64,000 bases of DNA from Pleurodeles waltl (GCF_031143425.1 NC_090445.1:1193966691-1194030690); one strand, 5' to 3'. Positions 34,985 to 45,606 are shown, counted from the stretch's first letter. Numbers and translations are program-made. Notes: generated by a model not told the origin, from the letters alone.

Positions 34985-35770
34985 TTGAGAAACTGTGACT
35001 TTGCACTCCCCAGGAGCAAGCAGTGGGCAAATCACACATTGAGAGACTTGAGAGACTGTGGCTTTGCACTCCCCAGGACCAGGCAGTGGGCAAACCACCC
35101 ACTTGAGAGTCTGTGGTTTGCACTCCCCAGGACCAGGCAGTGGGCAAACCACCCACTTGAGAGACTTAAGAGACGGTGGCTTTGCACTCCCAAGGAACAG
35201 GCAGTGGGCAAACCACCCACTAGAGGGACTGTGACTTTGCACTCCCCAGGACCAGGCAGTGGGCAAACCACCCACTTGAGAGACTTGAGAGACTGTGGCT
35301 TTGCACTCCCCAGGACCAGTCAGTGGGCAAACCACCAACTTGAGAGACTTGAGAGACTGTGGCTTTGCACTCCCCAGGACCAGGCAGGGCAGTGGGAAAA
35401 CCACCCACTTGAGAGACTTGAGATACTGTGGCTTTGCACCCCCCAGGAACAGGCAGTGGGCAAACCACCGACTTGAGAGACTGTGGCTTTACAGTCCCCA
35501 GGACAAGGCAGTGGGCATGGAGCCCCCTCCAGGAGCAGTGGCATTGTCCCATCTTCCGGCTGAGGTGCCCCCCTTCCCTGTGGGAAAACCACCCACTTGA
35601 GAGACTTGAGAGACTGTGGCTTTGCACCCCCCCAGGAACAGGCAGTGGGCAAACCACCGACTTGAGAGACTGTGGCTTTGCACTCCCCAGGACAAGGCAG
35701 TGGGCATGGACCCCCCTCCAGGAGCAGTGGCATTGTCCCATCTTCCGGCTGAGGTGCCCCCCTTCCCCGT
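34985..35770. repeat. minisatellite with 54/64-bp units and a higher-order duplication
   Basis: TTTGCACTCCCC recurs about eleven times with steps mostly of 54 or 64 bases. The difference is one or two copies of the 10-mer ACTTGAGAG(A). A longer block containing GGAGCAGTGGCATTGTCCCA occurs twice (about 35519-35578 and 35710-35770), giving a higher-order duplication of about 190 bases. Confidence 0.85.
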
Positions 35771-36566
35771 CCCCCTGAGGTGCCTGTGTGTTTTCGACCT
35801 GATGCCCCTGCAGTATTCTCTCCATATTGAGGCAGGAGTCAAGTGTGGGTTTGGCCTATGAGTTTTGGCCCAGTGGCCCACGGACATTTTCAGTGGACAA
35901 TGTACCACCTTATGTACATATTGTATATATTGTAAATACTGTTTTTGAATTTGTAACATATATCTGACTATTTCGAATATGACATTCATTTGACTCAATT
36001 CCTTTTGTCCTTGCTTTCTTCCAGAGGCTTACGGGGTGTATATATTTAATGTTGATGCATGTATTTGTGTATATGGTATTGGGGGTGAGGGTGGGGGTGT
36101 TGCGTGTGTCACTCACCCTCCCCCCGCACCCTATGTGCTAGGTGCGGTCCTCACCGTGGTCGTCGCCGCCACCGTTCGTACTCCTGGTAGATGAGAAGAT
36201 ACACCAATATCGGTAACACCTGTAGTTCGGGCTCCATGGCGTCCTAGTTCTTCGTTAAGTGTTGAGAGGTGAGTGGTTTCCCTTCTGTGAACTGTTTCCC
36301 CCGTGCTTTTGATGGCGTTGGTACCTCCCCGGAAAAGCTGGCGGATGGGCGAGTTGTAATGTGGTGGGTGGTACATTGACTTCCGCCTGTCTGTTGGCGG
36401 TTACCACCGTGGTGTTTGTTGCTACCGCCGTGGCGGTCGGAGTGGTAAAGTGGGTGTCTGTGTTGGCGGTTTCCACCGTGGTCGTGATTCCATTTTTTTT
36501 TACCGCCAGCCTGTAGGCGGTATTACCGCCACTTTAACACCGACCGCCAGGGTTGTAATGAGGGCC
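35771..36566. other. Harbinger right-hand non-coding end
   Basis: No gene is visible. About 35900-36060 is AT-rich with TTGTATATATTGTAAATA and may serve as a terminator or poly-A region. About 36130-36566 is rich in CCGCC/GGCGG palindromic words and ends in the Harbinger terminal sequence. Confidence 0.5.
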
Positions 36567-36639
36567 TTAGTTTGGGTAAAAGTCCTATCATGGGTGCATC
36601 GGAACACCACAAGCTAACAGATATTGAAAGGCTGGTCAC

Positions 36640-37255
36640 ATTTTGGCGATTGTAATTATGGGATGGACAGCCTAAGTGAGTAGCAAATATACAAGGTGAA
36701 GAGTACATGTTACAGGTGTACAGCAATACATGGGGTGGGGATCAGATGTGTAAAGCATATGTACATGTTGACGGGCCCAAATGGAAAGCAAACAGTAAAT
36801 GTAGAGTTTGGAGAACTGATGTCTGGTAGGGAGAGTGGATATAGGGGTGGAGACAAATGTGGAATATTGCAAATGCATATTCTGAGTGGAGAGCAGATGT
36901 GCAGGGTGAAGAGAGAATGTAAAATGAGGAAAGTGGACGAGGAGCATAAAGAGCCAAAGTAGAGCATGAACAGAAGAGTGGAGAACACGTGGAGGGCAGA
37001 AAGTGAATGCAGCAGGTGTAGAGCGCAGGTGAAGGGTGTAAAGATGATGTAGATGGCCGATATGGAGGGTGGATGGAGGGTATAGAGGGATGTAGTGCAA
37101 TGAGAGGATGCGGTGTGAAGAGGACAGAGCAGGTGGAATTGTAGAATGCATGAAAGGGCTGAGAAAAGATATGTAGGGTGGAGAACAGATGAAGATCGCA
37201 GATACAGAGGGTGAACAATGGGTTTGGTGAGGGGATACTGCACATAGATAGCCGT
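36640..37255. repeat. degenerate purine-rich minisatellite, segment 4
   Basis: GTGGAGAGCAGATGTGCAGGG-like units resume after about 70 unassigned bases following the Harbinger end. The long minus-strand frame at 36672-37328 is a composition artefact. Confidence 0.6.
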
Positions 37256-37400
37256 GGAGATGCCATAAGCACCAATGCAAACAAAATGGCCACCTTATCG
37301 CCCTATTTAAGTAGGGGAACTCTACCATAATCAGAATGCAGAGGGCCCCTCACATCCCTGGGGTCACTGCACCTGCTTTACTATTAATAGTAGTAGTTAT
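37256..37400. other. short non-satellite insert in the array
   Basis: This 145-base stretch (AATGGCCACCTTATCGCCC, then CTATTAATAGTAGTAGT) lacks the array words. It is probably another small inserted repeat, with ends not recognised. Confidence 0.3.
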
Positions 37401-38245
37401 ACCCCTGCACATAGAGGGTGTACACTGGGAGGGTGAAGGAGCTCCTGGATGTGGCAAGTGCAGGTAGGGATCACAAGCAGGTGTAAATGGTGAAGATGGA
37501 CAACAGTAGAGGGTGGAAAAGGCACATGGAATGAAGATGTGAAGCTCAAGCAATGCACTAATAAGGGAGAAAGAGAATCAATAGGATGGAGAGCACATGT
37601 ATATGAAAAGATTGACTGAAATCAGTTATAGAGAATAGATGTATATCATGGAGTGCCAAGATAAAAAGGGAAGAGTGGATGTGGAGTTTCCACGCGAGGT
37701 GTGATGAAGAGGGGTGGAGAACAGATTTAGAGTGTGTGTGGACTATGGAGAGCTGATGCTCATGGTTTAGAATGCATGCTTACAGTGGAGAGAGAATGTG
37801 AATACTGGGTCTACAGGGTGAAGGATCCATGGTGAGGGCATCTGGGGAGTTGAGCACATCTTGAGGTCGGAGCCATATCTGGAACATAACGAGCAGAATT
37901 GCAAATTATTGTTGAGTGTGGGGAGTGCCTGCAAGGGATGGCAAGCGCTTGAGCTGTGTGCAGAGTGCACATGCAGGGGGAAAGATCAAGTGCAGGTGGG
38001 AGAGAGCAAATGGAGAATTGAGAGAAAACATACAGGGTATATAGAGAGGTCTTGTAGAGGAAAAAGAGCAAATGTGTGGTGTGAGGAAGATGTGTGATGT
38101 GAAAAATAATGTACACGTAGCGAGCAGATTTAGAGAACAAAAGATTAGGAAGAGGGTTTATATAGAGGCTAGAACACATACGGCGGGTGGAGGGCGCATA
38201 AGGAGGGTATAGACCAGAGGACCAGCAAATGTACAGTTTGTAGAG
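37401..38245. repeat. degenerate purine-rich minisatellite, segment 5
   Basis: It carries array words such as GGAGAGCACATGTA and GGTGGAGAACAGATTTAGAG. This is the last segment; the composition changes after about 38245. Confidence 0.55.
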
Positions 38246-38749
38246 GGGACCCAGGGTCGGAATGGAACAGAAATTATGCCTAGGCAATAAAATGAAAGTG
38301 GCCCTCAGTGAATCAGATAGGTAAAACGTGGCCCACATCTGCAAATTTGGGACATTTTGGATGTACAAACATGCTGTACAGATGCGTTGCAAGGTATGGG
38401 AGACCAAATGTATTTCTGCAGGCAATGTTTGTGGTAATACCAGAGTAATCAACAGTAAAAACCAGCCCACAAACAGGCCAACTGACAGCCAGAAGACTGG
38501 CCTACGTACTCATTTGTCAGACGATTACTTCTGGCATTGCCAGATCGCATTACAGGCCATTCCGACCCAAACTCGAACCAAAGTGACCTCCAAGGGGTGC
38601 ACTTGCAGTACAGTGGTTGTGGGTGGGGACGCCAATGCAGAGATCCCAGCAACAACATGTGTGCCCTCACTTTCCACACCGTCCTGGTATGTCCGCATCT
38701 CTGCTGCTCAAGATCAGTTAATTTATTTTATATTTTTGCAGCATTATGT
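38246..38749. other. unassigned DNA, no gene recognised
   Basis: It contains only short open frames without domains. The base composition differs from the array on the left. I recognised no repeat. Confidence 0.4.
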
Positions 38750-38945
38750 GGGTTAACTCGATTGAATGGTATTGGAGCGCTTTATGTGAGAACCAGTTAC
38801 AGAAGGTCACATTCACTTTTCTCTGGCACCAGGAGATAAATGATTTGCCCAGAATCACGTGCTGATGTTGAGCCGATGCCGGACTGGATCCCCATTTTCA
38901 CAGTCAGCAGCTCTGATCGTAGCGCTACATCCTCTCTTTGAGTCC
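38750..38945 (+). repeat. MIR/L2-like interspersed repeat fragment
   Basis: GATTTGCCCAGAATCACGTG, followed by GATGCCGGACTGGATCC and CTCTGATCGTAGCGCTACATC, is laid out like the conserved 3' half of MIR-type SINEs (GACTTGCCCAAGGTCAC, then a GAACC-like motif). The match is by eye only. Confidence 0.3.
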
Positions 38946-39183
38946 AATAGAGGAATAAGAGAAAAATTCTGATTTAGCGATGGTAGTTTTCTATAGCATC
39001 TAATGCATGCTTTTGGCTCATAGCTGCTGTTGAGTAGTTGTGAGTAGGTAAGCAACTGTTCAGGTTGGAAAAACCTGAGGGTACAGGTACGTTTTAAAGC
39101 ACATGGAGAGTGTGAAAGGCGGGGTGAGAACGTGGAAATCGGAAAGATAACCTGCTCGAGAGTCCTACGCAGAACAAAAAGAG
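38946..39183. other. unassigned DNA before the DIRS element
   Basis: No gene or repeat was recognised. AAGCACATGGAGAGTGTGAAAGG at about 39098 may be a stray piece of the minisatellite. Confidence 0.35.
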
Positions 39184-39389
39184 AATTTTATTACAAGACC
39201 GGAGGCTCCTATTATGCAATAGTCTTTTCTTTATTTTAATAGCAGCTCCAGTCAAGATCAACTACAAGTCCCATAAGGCAAACAACGAGTAGCCAAAGGG
39301 AGAACAAAAGTAGTTCATAGTAATGCACCAATCACAGCCGTATCCATGGAATAATACCCATCTTGACTGAAAACAGCCCTCTTTTCTTG
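39184..39389 (+). repeat. DIRS left inverted terminal repeat
   Basis: About 205 bases. The inner end CCCTCTTTTCTTG pairs with CAAGAAAAGAGGG at 44351. Differences from the right copy are few (for example near 39297-39306). Confidence 0.9.
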
Positions 39390-39842
39390 CTGCTCTTCAG
39401 TCAAGATAAGTATTATTTACTTCTTCTTTAATATATTTAGTAGCGCGTTACCTACATGCGCTAGGTGTTGGCATTCTTCACATATTTATAGTGCCTGTAG
39501 TCGGCTTGTCAGCCGCATTCTTTTCTTTCGTCGCGCGCTGCGCTTATCGGTCTCTGTGACCGTTTGTGTCTCTTCAGCGTGCGTAGGCAGTTTTCAGCCT
39601 TCGTGCGTTGAAGAGGCATTCGCGCTTACCTCAGCTCGAGGTTGGAACTTTCCTGCTGCGCTCCGGTTTAGCGCTCGTCTCCTGGAGCCGGTCTCTTCAC
39701 GGTTGGCTTGCTGAGCTCCCGGCTCAGTTTTTTTTCAATAAACCCCCCCCGTAGGCGGAGCCGGACACCTCCTTTTCTTCTCTTTGAGAGAGGTTTAACC
39801 CTTGCCTGCCCTATAATAAGAGTGTTGTTTTCAGTCATTACC

Positions 39843-41116
39843 ATGGACAGTACTCATCCACAATTATCTCATGAGGAGGAGGAAGACGTCCTGAAGGAGC
39901 ATTTAAATGATTTTATTCAAACTTCTGTGGATCAGGCTATGGCTGCCTCTTGGCAAAAACTTTCCAAAAATTTAGAGAACTCTGTGGTAAATATTGTGTC
40001 CAAGACCATGCCGGCCCATTCTGCGGGGGAAAGCAGAAAGTGTCAAATCCCTTCAAAAAATGTAAAAGCGACGCTAATTGGAAGTGACTGTGTTTCACAC
40101 ATGGCGGAGGACGTGGTTCCTCAAGGGCCTCCTAACAAGGAGGGGTTAATAGCTAAGTCTGTAAGGAAATGCATGGTTAAAACTAAACACATATCGTCCC
40201 CTATTAAAATAACAAAAATTTTGGACACAGATGACGAAATGAACGACCCTGATTCGGATGCGGATAGTTCCGACAAGGACGTTGGAGAGTTGTTCTCCCC
40301 TCCTCCACTCAAAAAAGCCAAACATTCTTCAAGGTCCATCACTATTCTGGATTCAGAAGGTGTTCCTATGTTTGACCCTTGTGATATTCAACACCCAAAT
40401 TCCACAGAGTGGGTCCCCTCCGATCATGTGGCGGACTATGTCACTGCCAGACTCCGAACCCCCCTGGATAAACAGGTCCGGGCGAAATTGAAATCTGAGT
40501 GTCCCGCCCTGCTTTGTCTTCTAAAATAACAGCAACACCAGCCATTGACTCTTCACTCCTTACGTTCTTTACTAGATACGGCAAAGACTCCCGTAAAGGG
40601 GTAGATAAAGCTTGGTCGACGTGCCAAGATAAACTTTTGGACATTGTGGGTCCCTTGACCCGCATATTTGATATAGCGGAATCAGCTCGGCTGGAACAGG
40701 TGTCTATTGACCCAGAAGAACTCTCTTTATGGGCACAGCGTGCTGTATGCCTGTTGGGGAATGCTAATTCCTCCATTACTCACGAACGGAAGAAAGGACT
40801 CCTACTCAAGCTGGACCCAAAGCTGGCTAACCTAGCTGGTTCAGATCCGGGTGCAAAAGCGGAAGGCTTGCTGTTTGGTGATTCGTTCATCAAGGAGCTC
40901 AGCAAGTATGTGACTACCTTCTCCTCGTTGGACAAGGCGCAGCAATCATTAAAAAAGATGTTTGCTTCTTGGGTTTTCACCAGGGCTGGCAGAGGTAGGA
41001 ACCGCTTTGCCGGCCGATCCTACGCTAACCAAGGTTCCCACGGTCCCTATCAGAACACCTATCAAGACCACAGGCCTCAATTCTATCCCCCAAAGAAGCA
41101 GGGGCTTCAGGGCTAA
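39843..41116 (+). pseudogene. gag: DIRS gag (one frameshift)
   Basis: A Gag-like protein that packages the element RNA. From the ATG at 39843 the first frame runs to 40529 and contains an acidic start (HEEEEDVLKEHL), a helical region, and a Lys/Ser/Asp-rich linker. Near 40500 the conserved part continues one base out of phase to 41116. It includes KGVDKAWSTCQDKLLDIVGP, LLGNANSS, GLLFGDSF and a Gly/Arg-rich end (AGRGRNRFAGRS). The two frames overlap at 40499-40529, so a single one-base indel separates them. Otherwise the gene appears complete. Confidence 0.82.
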
Positions 41117-41328
41117 GGGAGGCCGTAACACCAGAAACGCTGCACAACTTGGTAAGTCAGACTTCCTTTACTCCTGTGGTGGGGGGTCGCATTGCTCAAT
41201 GTCTGTCAAAATGGGAGGATCTTACAAAAGATCCTTGGGTTTTAAACACAGTACAAGGTTATGCTATAGAACTCTTTTAAGAACCTTTTCAAGAGATTTT
41301 TCCTCCCCCTCCTCAATTTTCTAATCAA

Positions 41329-43200
41329 ATGACAAATTTAATTTCGTTAGAAGTCCAGTCTCTTTTGCAAAAACAGGCGATTATTCCTTGCGCACTAGAT
41401 TCTTCAGGTTTCCTCAGCTCCATTTTTCTAGTTCAGAAAAAGAACAAAAAAATGCGTCCAGTCATCAATCTGAAACAGTTCAATCAGTTTATTCTTTATC
41501 GGCATTTCAAGATGGAGACCATTCTTCATCTCAGAGACTCTCTACTACTAGGAGATTGGTTGGTAAGACTGGATCTTCAGGATTCTTATCTTTCGGTCCC
41601 CATTCATCCCGCCTCGCAGAAGTTTCTTCAATTCCACTGGGCAGGTCAGTACTTTTGTTTCATCTCTCTTCCCTTCGGCCTTTCCTCCGGCCCGTGGTGC
41701 TTCACGAAACTAATGAAGCCAGTGGCGGCTTTTCTCAGAGCTCGAGGCATCCGCCTGGTGATTTACTTAGACGACATTTTGTTCATGAGTCAGAGTCGCA
41801 CCTTGCTACTGTCTCAAGTTCGTCTTGCTTGCACTCTGTTTGAGGATCTGGGCTTTATCGTAAATTACGAAAAATCTTCCTTAGATCCGGTTCAACAAAT
41901 CGAGTTTCTAGGTTTTTTAGTAGATTCCGTATCAGCTACTCTCCTTCTACCGTCATCAAAGATCAAATCCATAAAATCCAAAATTCTTCTGATTCTTCGC
42001 AGTTCTTGTATATCCCTCAGATCTCTAGCAAGGATTGTGGGTCGGCTTTCTTCCTCAATTCAAGCGATTTTTCCGGGTCCTCTGCATTATCATGCGTTAC
42101 AAAGACTAAAGATTTGTCATATCCAAAAGGGTCTAGCTTATTCAGACGTTATAGCTCTAGACCAAGATTCACGTGCAGAACTCCAGTGGTGGATAGACCA
42201 TTTAGACGCCTGGAACGGCATAACTATCTTCGCATCAGCCCCAGATCTTGTATTAGAGTCAGATGCAAGTCTGTCGGGTTGGGGAGCCCGATGTGGTGCA
42301 ACCTCGACTGGAGGTTCATGGTCTCTAGAGGAGTCAAAATTGCACATAAACTGTTTAGAGATGCTTGCCGGCTCCTTTGCAATCAGGAGCCTCGCAAGAC
42401 ACAAGATTTCCTGTTCAGTTCTGCTCAGAATGGACAACATTTCAGCGGTGCGCTACATCAATCGGCTAGGAGGCACAAAATCCAAACCTTTAGCGGAATT
42501 AGCGAAAGGGTTTTGGGAGTTCTGTCTTCAAAACAAAATCTCTGTTCAAGCCGAATATCTTACGGGCAACCTCAATCTAGTAGCGGACTGGTACTCCCGT
42601 TTTTTTCGGGACTCCAGCGACTGGATACTCAACCTACAGGTGTTCAACGTCCTGCTACACAAGTGGGGACCCTTCCACATAGACCTCTTTGCTTCACGGC
42701 TAAACGCTCAACTTCCACAATTTTTCAGCTGGCTTCCGGACCCTTTAGCTCTAGCCTTCGATGCGTTTACTCAGGATTGGTCGTCTTCCCTCAATTACGC
42801 CTTTCCCCCTTTTATCTTGATTCCCAGAGTACTGGCACAAGTCAGATGTCAACGAGCTTCTATAGTCCTTATAGTACATTACTGGCACTCCCAGGTGTGG
42901 TTCCCTTCCCTCCTGGAACTGTCAATCGAAACCCTGATTCTGATACCCTCCTTTCCAGACCTCCTGACCAACCACCAAGGCCTCCGTCACAGTCTAATTC
43001 TTCAAGAGTCCCTGATCTTATCGGCTTGGAAAATTTCGGGGAATCCCGATCTAGCGTTTCAATTTCGGCAGAAGCTGCAGCCTTCATTGACCGGGCTACA
43101 GCTCCTGGGACAAAGAAGGCTTATAGATCAGCTTGGTCTCTCTGGCGTTGCTGGTGTTTGGGAAGACAAGTTGATCCCTTTACAGCGGATGTGTCTCTGA
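41329..43200 (+). CDS. pol: DIRS reverse transcriptase, RNase H and methylase-like domain
   Basis: An uninterrupted frame of 623 codons. The RT part shows RLDLQDSYLSVPIH (first catalytic Asp), LPFGLSSGPWCF, and YLDDILF at about 41765-41785, the catalytic box. RNase H shows LESDASLSGWGA and LRMDNISAV. The last third matches the DIRS methylase-like (DAM) region (HIDLFASRLNAQL, then DAFTQDW). Its last 350 or so bases overlap the recombinase frame, as is usual in DIRS. All key residues appear intact. The true start may lie upstream of the first Met. Confidence 0.9.
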   Translation: MTNLISLEVQSLLQKQAIIPCALDSSGFLSSIFLVQKKNKKMRPVINLKQFNQFILYRHFKMETILHLRDSLLLGDWLVRLDLQDSYLSVPIHPASQKFLQFHWAGQYFCFISLPFGLSSGPWCFTKLMKPVAAFLRARGIRLVIYLDDILFMSQSRTLLLSQVRLACTLFEDLGFIVNYEKSSLDPVQQIEFLGFLVDSVSATLLLPSSKIKSIKSKILLILRSSCISLRSLARIVGRLSSSIQAIFPGPLHYHALQRLKICHIQKGLAYSDVIALDQDSRAELQWWIDHLDAWNGITIFASAPDLVLESDASLSGWGARCGATSTGGSWSLEESKLHINCLEMLAGSFAIRSLARHKISCSVLLRMDNISAVRYINRLGGTKSKPLAELAKGFWEFCLQNKISVQAEYLTGNLNLVADWYSRFFRDSSDWILNLQVFNVLLHKWGPFHIDLFASRLNAQLPQFFSWLPDPLALAFDAFTQDWSSSLNYAFPPFILIPRVLAQVRCQRASIVLIVHYWHSQVWFPSLLELSIETLILIPSFPDLLTNHQGLRHSLILQESLILSAWKISGNPDLAFQFRQKLQPSLTGLQLLGQRRLIDQLGLSGVAGVWEDKLIPLQRMCL

Positions 43201-43979
43201 TAGTCAACTTTCTGGCGTCGGAAGCCAGTAAAGGTAAGTCCTTCCGTACTATTAATTTATATAGGTCGGCGATTTCTTCCGCTCACGATTACTTTCAAGG
43301 AAAGCCTATTGGTGAACACCCGTTGGTCTGCCGTCTGTTAAAGGGAGTAAAATGTTCTAATCCGCCAAAACCTAAATACAGTTCTTTATGGGATGTTAAT
43401 GCAGTGCTAAAATTGTTTGTCTCTTGGCCTGACAATTCTTTGTTATCTTTAAAGCAGTTGTCATCTAAGCTGGCTATGCTTTTATGTTTGATATCTTTTA
43501 AACGGTTATCTGATGTTAGAGCTCTCGATGTTACCGCTCACTATTTTACCCCCTCCGGAGTCCTGTTTAATGTGGCGAGACGTACCAAAACTAACCTCTC
43601 TTCAGTTTTTTACCCCTTTTTTCCCGATCATCCCAAACTCTGTGTGGGTCAATGTTTAAAAGCTTATGAACAACGGACAGCCGATCTGAGAAACTCCTCT
43701 TCTACCCAGTTGTTAATCTCCTTTAGGAAACCTTACAATCCTGTGTCCTCTCCTACTTTGGTCCGCTGGGTCCGCTGGATTATGTCTTTAGCTGGTATTG
43801 ATATCTCTGCTTTTGGAGCGCATTCAGCTAGAGGAGCCATGGCGTCCAAAGCTTTTTGGGCCGGTTCTCGTTTAGAGGACATTCTCAGGTCGGCTGACTG
43901 GTCTAATGATAATGTCTTTAAAGTATTTTATTGTAAACCAATTCAACATGCCTCTTTAAATGTGATTGAATCGCTTTAA
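42846..43979 (+). CDS. DIRS tyrosine recombinase
   Basis: A 377-codon frame from an in-frame ATG at 42846. The frame itself is open further upstream, overlapping RT. The N-terminal core-binding part begins near 43060 (TAPGTKKAYRSAWSLWRCW). The catalytic domain has Arg in FKRLSDVRALD (about 43500-43530), the HxxR box in AHSARGAM (about 43818-43840), and the nucleophile Tyr in KVFYCKP (about 43928). The enzyme integrates the circular DIRS DNA by site-specific-type recombination. No stop or frameshift is visible. The frame ends directly before the internal complementary region. Confidence 0.92.
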   Translation: MSTSFYSPYSTLLALPGVVPFPPGTVNRNPDSDTLLSRPPDQPPRPPSQSNSSRVPDLIGLENFGESRSSVSISAEAAAFIDRATAPGTKKAYRSAWSLWRCWCLGRQVDPFTADVSLIVNFLASEASKGKSFRTINLYRSAISSAHDYFQGKPIGEHPLVCRLLKGVKCSNPPKPKYSSLWDVNAVLKLFVSWPDNSLLSLKQLSSKLAMLLCLISFKRLSDVRALDVTAHYFTPSGVLFNVARRTKTNLSSVFYPFFPDHPKLCVGQCLKAYEQRTADLRNSSSTQLLISFRKPYNPVSSPTLVRWVRWIMSLAGIDISAFGAHSARGAMASKAFWAGSRLEDILRSADWSNDNVFKVFYCKPIQHASLNVIESL

Positions 43980-43980
43980 A

Positions 43981-44092
43981 ATTGCATAATAGGAGCCTCC
44001 GGTCTTGTCATAAAATGTAGATTTTCCTAGTAATTTAAGAAGGAAAGTCTTAATTTTATTAAAGACACGGAGGCGAGTATTATCCCGCCGCT
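43981..44092 (+). repeat. DIRS internal complementary region
   Basis: 43981-44020 is complementary to the outer end of the left terminal repeat (the GACCGGAGGCTCC block). 44020-44092 is complementary to the outer end of the right repeat (the CTCGCCTCCGTGTC block). The match is near perfect. Confidence 0.92.
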
Positions 44093-44350
44093 ACAAATTC
44101 TAACTCTGTGATTTTGTTACCCTCCCTTTTAGCTTCTACTTCAACACAGCAAACCTCTTCATAGAGATTCTTTATATACGGTGTCCTCTCCGGTGTCTCC
44201 TTTCAAGGACTATCAAGGGACGGATCGTCAAAGCCTGCCGGTCTTCCTCCAGAGACTTTTGTTTTATTTACAAGAAGTTTTCTCGCTCTGTTTGGCGTTT
44301 TGTATTTGTTGTGTTATTATACCATTGTTTACTTCTCATTGAGTTTCGCA

Positions 44351-44594
44351 CAAGAAAAGAGGGCTGTTTTCAGTCAAGATGGGTATTATTCCATGGATAC
44401 GGCTGTGATTGGTGCATTACTATGAACTACTTTTGTTCTACCATTTGCTACTCGTTGTTTGCCTTATGGGACTTGTAGTTGATCTTGACTGGAGCTGCTA
44501 TTAAAATAAAGAAAAGACTATTGCATAATACTCGCCTCCGTGTCTTTAATAAAATTAAGACTTTCCTTCATAAATTACTAGGAAAATCTACATT
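44351..44594 (+). repeat. DIRS right inverted terminal repeat
   Basis: It is the inverse of 39184-39389, plus an outer extension to about 44594 that is complementary to the second half of the internal complementary region. Confidence 0.9.
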
Positions 44595-45606
44595 ATCGAT
44601 CGGAGAGAACGGAAATACTCTCAAAAGCCATGAGATGGCGAGCCCCCTCATAATCTCTCAATTTGGGGAGGGGAACCTTGTCCCTCCCTGCAAACTCACC
44701 TACACATATTCCTGTCTTGCCACAACGCTGCACTCATGTTAACACCATGCACCTTCCTTTGGTTTTATCTCAAACAGGTAAAAGAGAGTAATTTTAAAGG
44801 CTAATGCAGCATGTAAACGCTCGGGAGGACCTGTGCTTTCAGCAACAAGAGCACACACAAGCCGTGGCCGAGAAACCCGATTGCAGCTCAGAACACAACA
44901 ATCCTCGTCCTGATTGGCCAAAATAGACAAGAGGGGGTAAGGGTCAATAAAGTTGGTTGCAGGAAAGCACTTTTCTATTTTCAACAAACGTTATTGAATA
45001 TTAAAGACAAATAAGAAGACTGCTGCCGTTTTGAACGGAGAAAGAAGTATGCACATACCAATCCTCTCGATTCAAGCGGGAGACTTCCGATTTCAAGGCT
45101 AGTCTCCCTCCTCCTGCTTGCGAAAATCCTATTCCACTGCAGGCTGACAGGGTCTGGCCCAGGGTGACTCGGAGCACGCCCTGTCAGAAACCAGCTCCTG
45201 CAGGCCAGTGCGTAACAGTTGTATCGCGCTTTCTCTTCCTGCCATTAATGCTTTTTTCAGTGCTCCTGGCAGCCAAGAAAAAACCCCGTATATTTTAGGC
45301 TATTTAGCTATATTATAGGCATGCACGAAATACCTGAAATTAATAATGTGATTACTATTAAAACTGTATAGTGATATTTTACTGTGCTCGAGAGTTCAAT
45401 GGCCCGATTTAGAGTTTGACAGACACAGTAAATGCAATCTGGGCATGGTGTAAGGAAGGAAATGGCCCCCTGGTTGCTGTTTGAACAGTGAAATACAGCA
45501 ATAATCAAGGCTTAGTTCGCCCCTCAGGCCTCTGTGCCCCTGCACCTATACGACCTAAGCCCCTGCCCCGATATCACAATAAACGTATTTGTGAAGTATC
45601 TCCATA
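44595..45606. other. unassigned DNA, no gene recognised
   Basis: About 1 kb of mixed composition with only short frames and no recognised domain, repeat or element end. Confidence 0.45.

Larger units (their letters stand above)
27805..36566. mobile_element. PIF/Harbinger element region (one or two nested elements)
   Basis: The region holds a Myb/SANT-like gene (+), a HARBI1-type transposase (-), a second SANT-like gene (+) and internal minisatellites. The right end reads, on the minus strand, GGCCCTCATTACAACCCTGG from 36566, followed by TTA outside, as expected for a Harbinger end with a 3-bp target site. I could not find a matching left terminal repeat near 27805, so the left end is truncated or the region is two elements joined. 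A Harbinger normally has one transposase and one Myb-like gene, so the extra Myb-like gene favours two. Confidence 0.7.
39184..44594 (+). mobile_element. DIRS-type tyrosine-recombinase retrotransposon
   Basis: The element has inverted terminal repeats (39184-39389 and 44351-44594) and an internal complementary region (43981-44092). The left half of that region is the reverse complement of the extreme left end, and its right half is the reverse complement of the extreme right end. This split arrangement is diagnostic of DIRS and lets the linear RNA template a circular DNA. The order gag, RT-RNase H-methylase, recombinase is standard. The terminal repeats differ at only a few positions and two of three coding regions are open, so the copy is young. 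No target duplication is expected, because insertion is by recombination. Confidence 0.93.

Noticed and set aside
34985..35770. Possible CRISPR-like array
   Set aside because: Repeats are contiguous minisatellite units without unique spacers, inside a eukaryotic transposon. The same applies to the 118-bp monomers at 61073.
36672..37328. A 218-codon open frame on the minus strand
   Set aside because: Same minisatellite composition effect, with no domain and competing overlapping frames.
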